Positions 26,461 to 39,332 of a DNA stretch of 64,000 nucleotides are shown in pieces. The translations under genes were made by a program, and so were the position numbers. Location: the NCBI GenBank assembly GCA_013398015.1, contig VZRR01006572.1:1-64000 (forward strand). Reading direction: 5' to 3'. Every line of letters begins with the position of its first letter. Positions within the stretch are counted from its first letter, which is position 1. A model generated the notes under the pieces. It was not told where the DNA came from. It did not search any database and was given only the letters and a program-made list of their open reading frames with translations. Source of the DNA: Oreocharis arfaki (taxonomy: Eukaryota > Chordata > Aves > Passeriformes > Paramythiidae).

Positions 26461-29400
26461 GCATTTACCTAAGTTCTGTTGGACTTCAAGGGAAATATGA
26501 TAATATTTAATATGAAGCAACTGGAAAGAAACCAAAGAAGAGCAAAAGGAATGGTAATTTCAAAAAAAACCACATTCATTGCAATGAAATATAAATAATT
26601 ACATAATATTACTAGCAAAATTTATCCTGCATTTCTGTACCAAATAAGATAAATAAGCAATTAATTCAAACTGCAAAACCAGAATTCACATTACATATTA
26701 AGACAAAGTTTCTACGGACAGTTCCATTATGAACTATGAAACACAGCAGCAATAAAGCAGACAAGTATATGTCAGAAGTCACAAACCACAAGAAGTCACA
26801 AGGGTACCACAGACAGGGAAGGTTCCAGATGATCTTTCCAGGTTCCTTTCAGCTCTGTTGTACCATTACAGAAGGCAGTTTTGTGAGAATGCATGTATGT
26901 GGTGGTATGTTTTCTGGAGTAAAATGGAAGTACTTTATCAAATAGGACTTAACTAAACAAAAAATGGAAAATCAATTTCAAATAATTATGAAATTATAAA
27001 TTAACAATATAAATATAATGATTTAATCAAAAGTGATTCTTTGCATTTCAGAGGAAGGAATGCTGTGTGTAAGGAATATTAGGGAGGGATAGACTCATTT
27101 GATACTCTGTCTTAAAATTTTTGAGTACCTTGTAAATATTGCACAGAGTTATGAAAAAGTGAAGTATTGTAAATTAGTCCTTTTTTTACTGAGCGTTTAT
27201 TTAAAGTATTTTTTTCTGACGCTGCTCAAGCCAGAATGTTTTGGAATGTTTTCTGACAATTCAGCATGATTTACCCATGGTGCAACTGGATGAAGTTCAC
27301 AGGGTGGAATTAAGTCTCAGATCTCTGCCCCAGGCATTAAACATACTTTTGGCTCACGAAACAGATCAACATAGAAGTCAAACATAGGGAACATCAGAAA
27401 AGAGGAGAATCAGCAATGAAAAAAGTGGCACAACCAGAGTCTGAGTTTCATTCACTAAAGCCACTTTAAATCTTAGAAATCAGATCTCAACTAAACTTGC
27501 TCTCTTTCCCTGTCTAGATAGTTAAATATGTTGGCCATCCTTTGAATGCTGTAGTTCTAAAAGATTTGAGTACTTTATTTTGTGCTACTTAAAAGCAAAC
27601 AAAAACACCCCCCCACCAAAAAAAACACAACAAAAACTAAACCACCACAACTGTGGAATCCCAGCATTAATTAGACAAATTGGAATCTAAAAGCTCTCCT
27701 ACATACCAAAACAGCATAAAAGAGAACTCTCAATTTTTCAGATATTCCTGTGGTAATCAGAACACAGCACAAAACCAGCAGCTTTAAGATCTGAATACAC
27801 TCAATTTAAAAAGAAGTCCATTTTACACCAGTTTTAGCTACTGAAAAAGCATGTACATAAACCACACTCTACCTGAAGAAAATGTTGACCTGGTAATCAG
27901 GATGCTAAAAGGCAAACAAGTAGATATGCTGATTTGCAGATGACACTCAAGGTTGGGTGTACCTGAGCTTAGATTTATCTTTTCTTTAATTCTAGAAAAT
28001 TCAACCCAATTAACCTGGACTTATCCCCTTTGAAAAATTAACTTTCCCATAAAAATTAAAATCTTAAAAAGAAAAAAAACCCCACAACTTCTTTTATAAT
28101 AACAGCTAAAGATTTTGCATGGGAAAATTGCTGGTATTTTTGCTAACTGAAAGCAACATTTTTCTACCTCTTAACAGAAAGCAGGAGAATGTGACATTAA
28201 CTCCAGAGCTAGAAGAATAAGTACAGAACAAGGACTCTAGGAATTAATCACTCTTACTTCAGAGCTAGTCCTGCAGGGCTTGCACATATTCCCTCTACAG
28301 ATGTACTGTAAGTGTGTTATTTGTGTGTGTGTTTGCATATAGATGTTAGTTCGTGGTGGGTGTGCTTGACTTCCATACAAGGACTGTGCTGCTACTGTAA
28401 CAGGAATTCTCTTTTCAGGAAATGATTCAGCTAATTCTCAAACACACAGCATTCATACAACAGTTAACATTTCTTCTCATCTCACTTTTTGATGTTTAGC
28501 CTTAGTGGCACTTCTGGCAAGACTACGAGCACTAACTTCAGTGATATGAAATGCTGACAACTGAATACAGTCTTTCTATGTTTTACTCAGTAAGCTGTGT
28601 TTTGATTTGATGTGTAAGGCAGAAGTAACCATAAAACCACAAAAATTTCCAGAAAAAGGCCACTGACTTAGGGTCATTCCATCTGAGTCACCCTGAGGCA
28701 CATTTTCCAGAGACAAGTGGAAATTAGGACACCAGTCTCACCAATGTTGTTTGGGAGTCAGTGGCATTACAGACTCCTTTAGCCTGGGAAGCATCCTCCA
28801 TGCATTAAAGTTTCAAAGATATTTAGCATTTATAGCTCTCAATACCTACAGATTAACTCAGTTTGTGAAATGGAAAAACGAGTAATCATTTTGGAAAATT
28901 TGGTTTATGTATAGATTAGAATTGCAAAGTATTTAATGGATTATCCAGGTAATCTACACCAAAGTTTTGGTTCTCTGCACTTTTTTAAGGCATCTGAAAT
29001 AGCTGCTTAGCCTATGTTTTCTTTTTCTAAAGAACACATCAAAAAGGAATGTGTTTCTGCCCCCAAAATTCCTTCAAGCCTCTTTCAATTTTCAATTTTA
29101 AATCCTCAACTTTACACTCAACAGCCTAATTTTAAATTGTTTGATAAAATATATATATATATAACAAATTCACTATTTTAATGTGCAAATAATCAGGTTC
29201 AAATAATTGACAAGTAACGTATAGTGCGCTAACCCACTGACTTCAGAGGGATTCCTCACAATAAGGTTTTTGTATCTTTAATGCAAATAAGTTCTTTTTT
29301 TTAAGTTCAAAGCAAGATTATGAAATTATGAAGTAATTGATTTAAAATTTAGTTATGCCAAAGCTCTCTTTATAAAAAGGTGTTTTATCTATCTAATGTC

Positions 29401-32400
29401 ATGCTTCCCTGCACAATTTAGTTGTGCATTTCTTGAGAGCTGTCATTCACAAAAACTTGTAGGAGAAAAGCTTAGTTTTTCAAGAGCCTGACAGCAGATT
29501 AATCCAATCTAAAAATCTAAGTCCTGCAGCATAATCTACCCAGAATTTTAGTGCAATCACAAAGAAACATTTTTATAGTTATGGGTATTCTGTCAACTTG
29601 CCTTCTGAGATATCACTAATGTAGAGTATTTCAAACTGAATCTGAGTTAAGAAATCAATGTCCTGGCAGGGTGGTCAATCTGTATAGTTATGTTCATGGA
29701 AACTTGCTTAAAAAGGAACAGGACTAATGTCTTTGGCAGCTGTGAGCAGACAATACACAAGCTGGACAAAGTGGGAAAAATTCCCTCTTATTTAAGGTTC
29801 TTTAGAAATGTAAACAACTATCAACTTGCTCAGATGTGATATAACCATTGCAGGAAGAGAAAGACAGCTCTACAGAATCTTTGCAGGCATTAATGCATAG
29901 CATCATGATTTAGAAGGGAGTTGGTCAACAGAAATCTGCCACAAAATATGAACTGAGAAGAAAAGTACTGAAGCAATATGTACTTTAGAAGATTTATAAG
30001 TTTGCAGGAGAAGAGAAAGAAAACATCAACATTTTTTACAGAACAAAACAAAAATGCAAGTAATTCAAAAACTAATTATGGTAATTTCTGGCATTGTATC
30101 TTGTTTTATAGTCCTGAATACTTTTGATTCATTGGGAAGTATTATGTTGTAAATATTACTTCAAAATTATCTGGGGAATAGTCAAACTAAATTCCTTAAA
30201 TCAAAAATCTAGTAACAAAATTCATGGACTAAACCAATATACCACTTAGCAAACTCTGATGAAAAAATTCATATTTTCTATGAATTTAATTTTAAATTCA
30301 AGGCAATAACCATCTGTTATTCAGCAGCACCTTTTGGTTACACTTGTTTCATATTTATGCACTCTGTATGACTCCTTTGGAATCAGTAGACCTATCTGAA
30401 ATTGCAGTTGCAGAAGTCATAGAGACATGTAACCTAAAGCAATTTTTGCTGTGAGAAGGTCAAACTATCTTTTTTTCCTGGTAAATTATTTTCTCTCTAT
30501 TTGGAATTCTTTCCATATCTAATCATTTATTCACACATGTACTGAGTCTAGTGAAAATACTGTATGTACAGTACCAGCTTAAACCTTCACTGTATTTTGG
30601 TTTTGTTCATAAAATCAAAGGCAAGAAACAGTAAATGTAATCTGATCAAGATAATATATATAGCACATGAAGATTAGAGAATTAACAAGGCATTTCACAG
30701 TGTTATTTTCCAACAAGATCTTAATCTGTCTTTACGAGTGCTTGCATAAAATCAGTGTATTTTGTCATAAATTTTAAAGTCTGAGGTTGGGGAAAAAGCT
30801 TTTATATGAGGCAGAAATGTGCTAGTTATTCATAGTGAGGAACAGATCCTTTACTCTCAAAATATTTTAAGGCTTTCATACATATTTGTTACAGACTACT
30901 GTTGTGCCAACATCAGCTAATTTATTCAATTAAAAAAGAAGACTAAGATTTTAAGAAAGCGACAAGAACTTTTAAGTTTCAGAGTTTCTCTGCTTGAAGT
31001 CAGCCAAAACTCTGATCTGTTTGCTGGCATTCACCATGTCTACAAGGCTGTGAAAAGTTACCAGGTTTCCTTAAGCATTGTGTCTGAAACTGTTTCAGGA
31101 CAGCAGGTCTGAAATTAGGAGAGTCAGAGATGAAAAACTTCTGGACATTGCATTTGATGTTTGGCATTTGATATTCATAGAATTAGAGGCACAGAAATAC
31201 AAGTTTGTACTTGTTGATGCTAAATCAGATCCTACTGCCCAAGAAACAGGGTAGAACACTGTTGTACTGTCTAACCTACCCATCCCACAGAGCCCCCTAC
31301 GTATGGATAATGAGGCCCTGGCATTAAAGAAGGTTTAGCATCTATTTTGCAGCAAAGGAGGAAGCGTCAGAATATTTATTGCACTTACATTACTACTACT
31401 ATTATTTTTTTTCCTGTTTTTTGACCAAAATATATGACCCTTTACCAGAAAAGCTGAAAACGAAAACACTGCTCTGAAAGAACCTTTTCCGCAGTTCCTG
31501 CTCATTAGGTTTTGTGGATAAATGTGATATCAAGAATTTTATCTAACTGAATAGTACTTGAATACCTGAATACTTTAAATACTTGAATTCCTGAATATTA
31601 TCCTGAATAGCATTTCTTCTTGTGTTTAAGTCCTTGCGATGGTGTGCTCTGGCAGCTCAGTCACCCATGGTGCTGCAGTATTGGTGTGTGGGTTTGTTTA
31701 ACCAGAAATAAAAGAAGGGGCTCAAAGAACTCTATATCCAAATCTCAAAAATCACAATTAATGTTTAAAACCAACAATCACAATTACTTTAAAACTAGCT
31801 CTGCCATTTTATGAAAGACTAAGGTTAATTTATGAATGAGGTTACAGGGTGACATAGAGAGAGCAGTCTATCAGCAAAAGAGCTTAAACAGTTAGTAAGG
31901 CACTTCTTAAAATGTAACATAATATAATTTCCATGTGCTTTCTTTCTAAAATTAGGTTTTATTTTATCAGCCTTGCCAGCAGCAGTCCTAAGCTGTCTTT
32001 ACGGTATCTGATGGTTATTTATTTCCTAATCCTTTTGTATAATTAAACACTACTTTGATGCTATGTTATATGTGGAGGAAATAAGGTAAATAAACGCATT
32101 ATCAGACTTTATTTATTCATTGATGTGAACCAATATCTGATTAATTGTGTTAATTTCATAAATTAATTGTGGCCATTACTAACAGCCATTTCATAAATCA
32201 CCAGAATAGCACATGTTTGGGTATTACACTCTTGGCCTGAAGCCAAAGAACTGGTATAACAGAACAGGAGCAAATCAAGCCATGAACTAAAATGTATGGA
32301 TTAAAATATAAAACAGATATAATTGAATAAAGATTTTAAATCTATCACCTTGAAATTTTATTGTAAAATAATATAATCTTTCTTCTGAAAACATAATCCT

Positions 32401-35400
32401 ATAGAAAAGATTAACTAATCTTTTGATAAAGAATCATTACTCATGCAGATATCAGGACAAGAGTCTCTAAAAAAAAGTCATATCTTGAAAAATTCTAAAC
32501 CTTACCACCAATATTGCTTAAATTAATAATCTCAAGAAGCTAGAATGTGGTTGAAAAGCTTCCTAATTTATTTCTTAATGTAAGTATCATTATATTTGAA
32601 AGCAATATACCCTGAAGAGAGATTCTAACATTAAGTGTAAGGAAGCAATTACAAAAATGTGCATTCATGTAAAACGTCATTTTTGAGAATTTTAATTAGC
32701 CAAATATTTATGTAACTTATGAGCAAGAATTTGGTTTTCTTTCTTGCTGCATGCATTAAATGAACAAACAACAACATCCAGAAGTACCAAGTTGTTATCT
32801 AGACTGTTTTCTATGTTACTTTTCCCATCAGCTATAAAATACTCATGAATCTGAGGCTAAAGAAAAAGAAGTAAAATTAATAATTCTACATTTTAATAAT
32901 TCTTAAGATATATCAGAGCAGAAAAACACTTGTCAGAAATTAAAAAAAAATTCGAATTGAAGAAAAATATATTCCCAAATTAAATGCCCCACTTACATTA
33001 TATATATAGATTTAGTTCAGAATATTCTGGCATACTCCAAGTTCCTGGCACAGGAGTTCAAAATAGGAATAGCATGTTAACAAAGATATTATTGCTCCAT
33101 CTAGTGAAAAATCTGTAACACATCAGGCTTAAGTCTGAAGCTGAACAAGATACATTTTGAATTATCCAATTTATGGGGCTAAATAAAATATATTAATCCT
33201 CAACTTAAATTCTATGTATCTCCCTGTTGAAATGGAGTTCCGATTTTGCAGTACATTCCAGTTTTAAGATGTTATTCATAACCTTATGAGATAGAAGTCA
33301 TAAGTGGAAAATGAAACTGTAATGAAGATTACAGAAATGGGGTGTAGGAGATATAATCTGTAATTGTGTTAGTGTTATGTTAACAGAAGTCATCTTTAAG
33401 TCATGTACATCTTCTGTCTGTTTTCTGAAGCAGATAAAGTTGGTGGTCAGAAAGATATACATTAACTGCCAATTATTCTATCAGGGAAAAAATCTGTCAG
33501 AATTTGAATCTCTGTTTGAAATCAATAAAATGATGAGGAAACCATTCAAGTTGTGATCCTCAGAGAGCTGTAAATGTGGGGAATTAATGGACCACTTGCA
33601 TTTCATACTGACTTGTCTGTACTTTTTATCCCAAAGTTTTATCATCTTTATCTCTTTTCCAGATTGTGTCCAGGATAAAACCTTCAGGATCCCTGAAAAA
33701 AACTGAAGATGTTACCTATAGATTGTGGATTTTGTGACAGTTAATGAATAACTGATCCATAAAGAATTCTGCATGAAATCTTCTCAAGAAGAAGACGGAA
33801 AATTAAGACAACTGAAAAGCAGTACTGACATTGTGCAGAGAAAGACTTAAGGTAAACACAAGATCTGAATCTTGCCCTCCTCAGTAGAATAAGCCACAAG
33901 ATGAGTCTGAGCGGGAGGCTACTGAGTTCATGCGAATATCAGTGCCCAAAAGTACAAATTATTCAGACCAAAGTGTCCCAGTTTTGTAAGGGAGAGTACA
34001 GACTTTGTAAATTTCCAGCTTCACTTCAGAAAGCATTCCAGAGCTGTGTTAGTTTGCTCAAATCTGCTTTACTCTAGGTTTACATCTACTGATAATGATT
34101 TTCTCCTGGCTTCTCTCCACAGAATTACTGCTCTAAGTCTCTGATAAAGACCTTTTTATTACACTGCCATGTAATTCCTTGAACAAAGACCGAAAAAACA
34201 AAAGGCTTGCTGACCTAAAAAGCTGCTAGATTATCTTTTGAAATCAAGGGAGGGTGAAAAGGGAGTTTTTGATATTTCATAACATCAGTGAGAGATGTTT
34301 GTGAATCTAATATCAAAATAACACTTCTAACAAGGAACAGTTGTAAAAGATGTATTTTATGTAAATTCAATCAGAAGTTAATCACGTGATAGGAAAGTCA
34401 AGGGTGCATATTTTCTGTGAATTCTCTCACCAAAGACAGAGTAAATTGGTCAGGGTGCAGGGTAACACTGAGTGTGTCAGCTGGGTACAACATTTTTTTG
34501 GCACAAGAGGGCTCAGCTCTCAAGATGATCTGCATGGGAAGGCATCATTTCCATGATTTAAAAACAGCTACAAAGCATAGTAGCTGAATTGTGTCTATAC
34601 AGGTATAGCATATCAGTCCCAATATTCATATTCATAATTTTATGAAAGTACAAGATATTTATGTAATAGGTTTTAACTTTCAAGCAGTCACAGATATAAC
34701 TGCATTTGGACTATTTCTTCATGGCTGAGAGCAGTTGAAGAAAGCTCAGAAACTGGGATAAATTGTGTTCTCTGTGGTTAAGCTACCCTTCTGCTACTCA
34801 TGCCAGCATACTTGTAGCTTCATAGAGTGCTAGGGTCCATTCAATATCCAACTGTTTGTGATATTCATTTTACAAGAGTTGCAGGTACTCAACACGTCAG
34901 AAAGGCTGAATCTCAGTTTATGTATTGCAGTCAGAATTGTCTTGTTATTATTATTTCAGAAAATAAGGTATTTCAACAGTTCACTGTGGGAATTAACAGC
35001 AGGTCAGAAAGCCTGTCGGAGTCTGAGTCTGACATTGGTCTCAGCACAGTCCATTTCTACCTGTGAGAAATCTAGTTGAGAGAAGCAAGAAATTCAAAAC
35101 AATAGAGGGATCAAACAACAACAAAACTACAACTAACATTATGTTTAAATTCTTAAAATTTCTATGTTGTAGATAACTAATAATACTCTCGTGTAGTTAA
35201 AATAACCAATAAATCTACTCTGCAGTAGTTGAGCAACCAATAGACAACTAACACAAATAAACATACAAAAGTGTATATATATAATACTAGCTCTCAAAAT
35301 AAATGCTTTTTACCTACACTTTATAATAAAATTAGTGTGTGTCCCGCGTCCACCTCAACTGCAACAGTTCACATTTTGGAAAGATTTTTAGGAATGGGTC

Positions 35401-38400
35401 ACACCCATCAGAAATTTACACCGGAACATTACAGAATTTACGAAGGTTAAGGAGTTTTGACGTAATTGCCTTTCAATGCCAGCACAAAGATAAGCAACAA
35501 CAAAAAAAAACTCACTAGAAACACTGCATTCCAAAAGTAACTAAATGTGTTTAGATACTATGAATCTGTGTTAGAAAATTCAAATAGTTTTAATCTGATT
35601 ATTGCACGTCTTATAATTTTTACTTAAGCAATCTGAAAAAACTATCCTTTTTTTTTTTTTCTTTGGAGAGTGTACAACATCTGGAAAAACAGGTTATGTT
35701 TTTAAAACCACTTCTGATTTACAAGTAAGGGAGGAGCATTTTCCACAGACAGGATAGGAAGTTAAGTCAAAAAATCTCCCACAGCCAAATAAAAAGAGTC
35801 AATATACACACAAATTAAGAAATCGGTTTCACCCATACACTGAAGCAGCACTGTATACTGGTAAGAGTGAATCTGTCACTCATAATGCTAATTATCTTGT
35901 AAACAATTGCATACAAGACTCCAGTGAACTTTTTTTCTGCATAAGATAAAGCAGAAGTTAAGCAGAGATCTGCCTACCTAAGGCTGATATAGACTTCTAA
36001 ATGAGATTCAAAGATGTTCTAATGAAAAAAAGACTAACCTTGAATTAATGTGATTTAGCCAACATTACAATGACAACACCACTTACTCACTCTTCTGCTG
36101 ACTCTTTGTCATTTGTTCTTCAGTACTAACCTCGTGGCTAACAGCTGTCAACTGTGTTAAAGAAAGAAGAAAAATAGAGGAAGTTCAGAGAAAAATCTAT
36201 GAGTATAGCCAAAACATTGATAACATGGAAGGATTTTGTTTGTCACTTCTGAGTAAATAATCAGTATATGTCGGATTTTTTGTTAATTTTAGATTACCTG
36301 AAAACAGATTCAAAAAATGGTACCTTTTTTTCATGTTTCTTGCTAAGTTTCTCTCAGTGGAGGTGAAAAAAAACCGGAGTAAGGCGGCTTAGAGCAGTGT
36401 TATGATGACCTCTTGTGGTTAAGTAATATATGTATTTTGGTTCAAAGTCTCTTGAAAACTTGCAGTATCAAAGGTTAAATTCTGTGCTTAGATCCACAGA
36501 GCTTTGTGGTTTTAATGCTGCTTAACCCGAAAGAACTCCTCCTCCCACACACACTATCAATATTTGTTTAGCTCATTGCTAAAAGATTCTTTTAAAAATA
36601 CCTCAACCTTTGCACTCCACAAACATAACAGGTGAGAGTATCGTATTTTCTCACACAGTAATTTGTTATAGAAAATTCACAGCTCTATATAAATAAATTC
36701 ATTTATATGAAACCCAATAATATTTAATAAAACTGTGCCCACTACAGTTGTGAAAGAAACCATGTAGTACTAGACACTCATTACAACAAGCAACATTATA
36801 TTGATAGATTGCAACAGCAGATATTGCATATATATACTTATATAAAATTTTAGTGCATTAGCTAGCTGTATGCATCGTGTTTAAATTGCTGGTAAAGCTG
36901 TCTTTTTTCCTCAGCTTTTCTTTCAACAAAAATGAGAGATCTGAGGATTTTTCTGATGTTGCCAAATGCAGTTTATCAATCTGGATCAAATTATCTGACA
37001 CTTAATCCCTTAGTAGATAAAATTGCTCAAGACTTTATCCTGATTTTTGAATTTCCTGAAATCATTCAAAATTACACTGATTTAATTAAATAACTTTGCT
37101 GAGTGATTATACTTCAAGTGATGGTCCTATCAGTATCTATGGATCCGTGCTGGTACTTTCCCATTGGAGGATCACTGGTGGTGGTATTTACACCTTCCAG
37201 GCAGTATTCTCATGACCTTACTAAATTTAGGAACTATTGCAAAGCCACTTCTGCGCTGCCTCTGCTGTCTGAAGCTTTGGAAGCTCACGGGCAGCCTAAC
37301 CTTGGACTGCCCCCAGCTGGACATGTGCCACATTCTGATATGCTGTGCTGCAGCTGGGGGAGGCCTGAACTCAGGGGCTGTGAGACGCTACTTGTTCGTG
37401 CAACGTGCACTTTGGAGATCTGTATGCTAAACCTGCACACTGCTCTTAGTGTACACAGCAATTATTATTACATCTCCCCCATTCCTTTTCTTTGAAAAGG
37501 TGAAAAGCAGAGGCTTTTGAGCAAAACGTGATGGAACAAAGAGGATGACAACAACAAAAAAGCAGATTTAAGTTAAAATGTGGTCATCTTCACATGTCAG
37601 TGAGGAAGCACTGATGGTGGTCATGTATCCTGAAAAATCTCTCTGACTTTTGAAACATCTTCAACAAAATTCTGCTGAGAACCTCTTGCATTAGGAGGTT
37701 CTGAGTACTGCAGGCACGCAGACCTGGGAGACAAAAGCAAGTTGTTTGTGTGGGGGAGGGAAATGTTTTGTTTCTATTGTCTAATAGGCCTAATTTGTCT
37801 CATTCTTCTTTAGCTGGGTAAACTCTGCAGTGCTAAGAACTGACTGACTTAAAAATGTAAACCCAGTGTACAAGTAGCAAACTTCAATACCCTTGGCCCC
37901 ATTGAACTCCCAACTAAATACAGTTTGCATATCTGAGCATGTGATTTTTCAAAATGTCTAAATGCTGTCATTATTTCCCCTGCCATGGGTTACAGGTGGG
38001 GTAATATCCCGCCCGACATGATTTCACTTTGACCCTCAAGATGCAGTAGTACCACTCTGTGGCTCAGTCTGGCTGCCTGGTGGCACAAGGCTGCTTCTTG
38101 CCCACTGGAGGCTCCTGGTCAACCAGCCAAGAAACCAGCCAGCTAGTGACCTTCCTAGGGGAGATAGGGGGTGGATGCTTTGGCAGCAAATATGCAGGCA
38201 TCTTGTGCCTCATTGTGCGGCCTTCAAAGCCTTGCTGTGCCAGGAGCAGCACGGTGTAGACAGGAATCCTCCGGTGAGTACCAAGATCTCATCAGTTTCT
38301 CCCCTCCCAGGACAGGGGAGAAGGTCTCACAGTCACAGCCTTGTCCCACTGGCTGCCATCTCACAACTCTTGCTGCAGCCACATTTCAGCACAAGGGTCA

Positions 38401-38989
38401 GTAGAGAAGCCACGGTGCATGTCTTCAGCCAACACAATACCACAAACATGTTCAAAGGTCTGAAAAATGACTGTGTGTGTTTAGGTGTGGGTGGCACACT
38501 GGGACAAACTATAGTTTCGAGGCAAGTTCTGGATGCTGACTTTCAAGGACAATGAAAGTCAAACCCTCCAAAAAACTTTCACCTTTGCACATCATCTAAT
38601 GTTCACAGCAATTATTAGAAGGTTCTTATAATTCGGATACATATTTAGTGATAGAGATAAGCAGCAAAAAATTTCCAGCAAGCAAGAACATTAGAAAAAG
38701 AAGGTAATACAGAGACACTACTAAACCATCTAAGCTCCTTGAATAGGCTATGTTCTGCCACAACCCACTATTTTACTGCAGAAATACTTCCTCTATAGGC
38801 ATTCTCAGATAACTTCCTGTTTATAACACAGTTAAGAAATACAGAAGTTTTATTCAAGCTGTTAATGTGCTTTCTCATTCTCCAAGCAGCACAGAGCACC
38901 CTTGCAAGCAGGGGTTAAATCCTGCACTTCCTTTCTGGCTTCTCTTTAAACAATAATAGATTCATTTTCTGGCTTTGACTGGAAGGAGT
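26461..38989. other. Long intergenic region upstream of ATP6V0D2
   Basis: About 12.5 kb with no convincing exon. It is strongly AT-rich up to about 37,100. From about 37,100 to 38,560 base composition is less AT-rich, with two weakly open segments (37,103-37,495 and 38,059-38,555), but neither shows family motifs or splice order. Small tracts include a T-run at 35,648-35,660. Cis-regulatory sequences of ATP6V0D2 are likely here but cannot be picked out by eye. Confidence 0.5.
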
Positions 38990-39202
38990 TGGATTTACTG
39001 GCTGGCTGTTGTGTAAGCATCAACTGTACTGGAACTACAGTAGGAGCAAGAAACAGGAAGAAACCAGTTGGTAAAACACAATCATAGGCTGGCAGGAATT
39101 CCGTGACTATTTGTCACTCCTTCCAAAGAGGAGAAAAACAGTTGGTGGCAGATATTCGGTGCCATCAAGTACCCAGAAGAGAGATTAAATATCTTTTTCT
39201 CC
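38990..39202 (+). promoter_or_regulatory. Putative 5' leader / proximal promoter of ATP6V0D2
   Basis: The stretch directly before the start codon contains no other ATG, and an in-frame TGA lies at 39,104-39,106. It probably contains the 5' UTR. A TTTAAA word (38,945-38,950) and an NF-kB-half-site-like GGAATTCC (39,095-39,102) are visible, but short words like these occur by chance. The transcription start cannot be fixed from sequence. Confidence 0.25.
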
Positions 39203-39332
39203 ATGCCAGGATACTCAGAGTTTTACTTCAATGTGGACCACGGCTACTTGGAGGGTCTGGTCCGAGGGTTCAAAGCTGGGATCTTGACAAGTGCAGACTA
39301 TGTCAATCTAGCACAGTGTGAGACACTGGAAG
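39203..39332 (+). CDS. ATP6V0D2: ATP6V0D2 coding exon 1
   Basis: Residues 1-43 plus one base of codon 44, ending ...QCETLE before an AG|GTAAGT donor. The ATG is the first one downstream of an in-frame TGA at 39,104. It places five residues ahead of the conserved E-x-YFNV motif, as in mammalian d1 and d2. Its context is weak (pyrimidine at -3, C at +4). Confidence 0.88.

Noticed and set aside
27930..27966. Words resembling the CR1 FADDTKLG box ('tttgcagatgacactcaagg')
   Set aside because: The match is only about 30 bases with no CR1 flanks on either side, too short to call an element.
37103..37495. 130-codon open frame starting in a less AT-rich block
   Set aside because: There is no family motif, no conserved start context and no partner exons. 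The start codon is ATT/ATA-like rather than a clear ATG context. Composition alone can explain its length.
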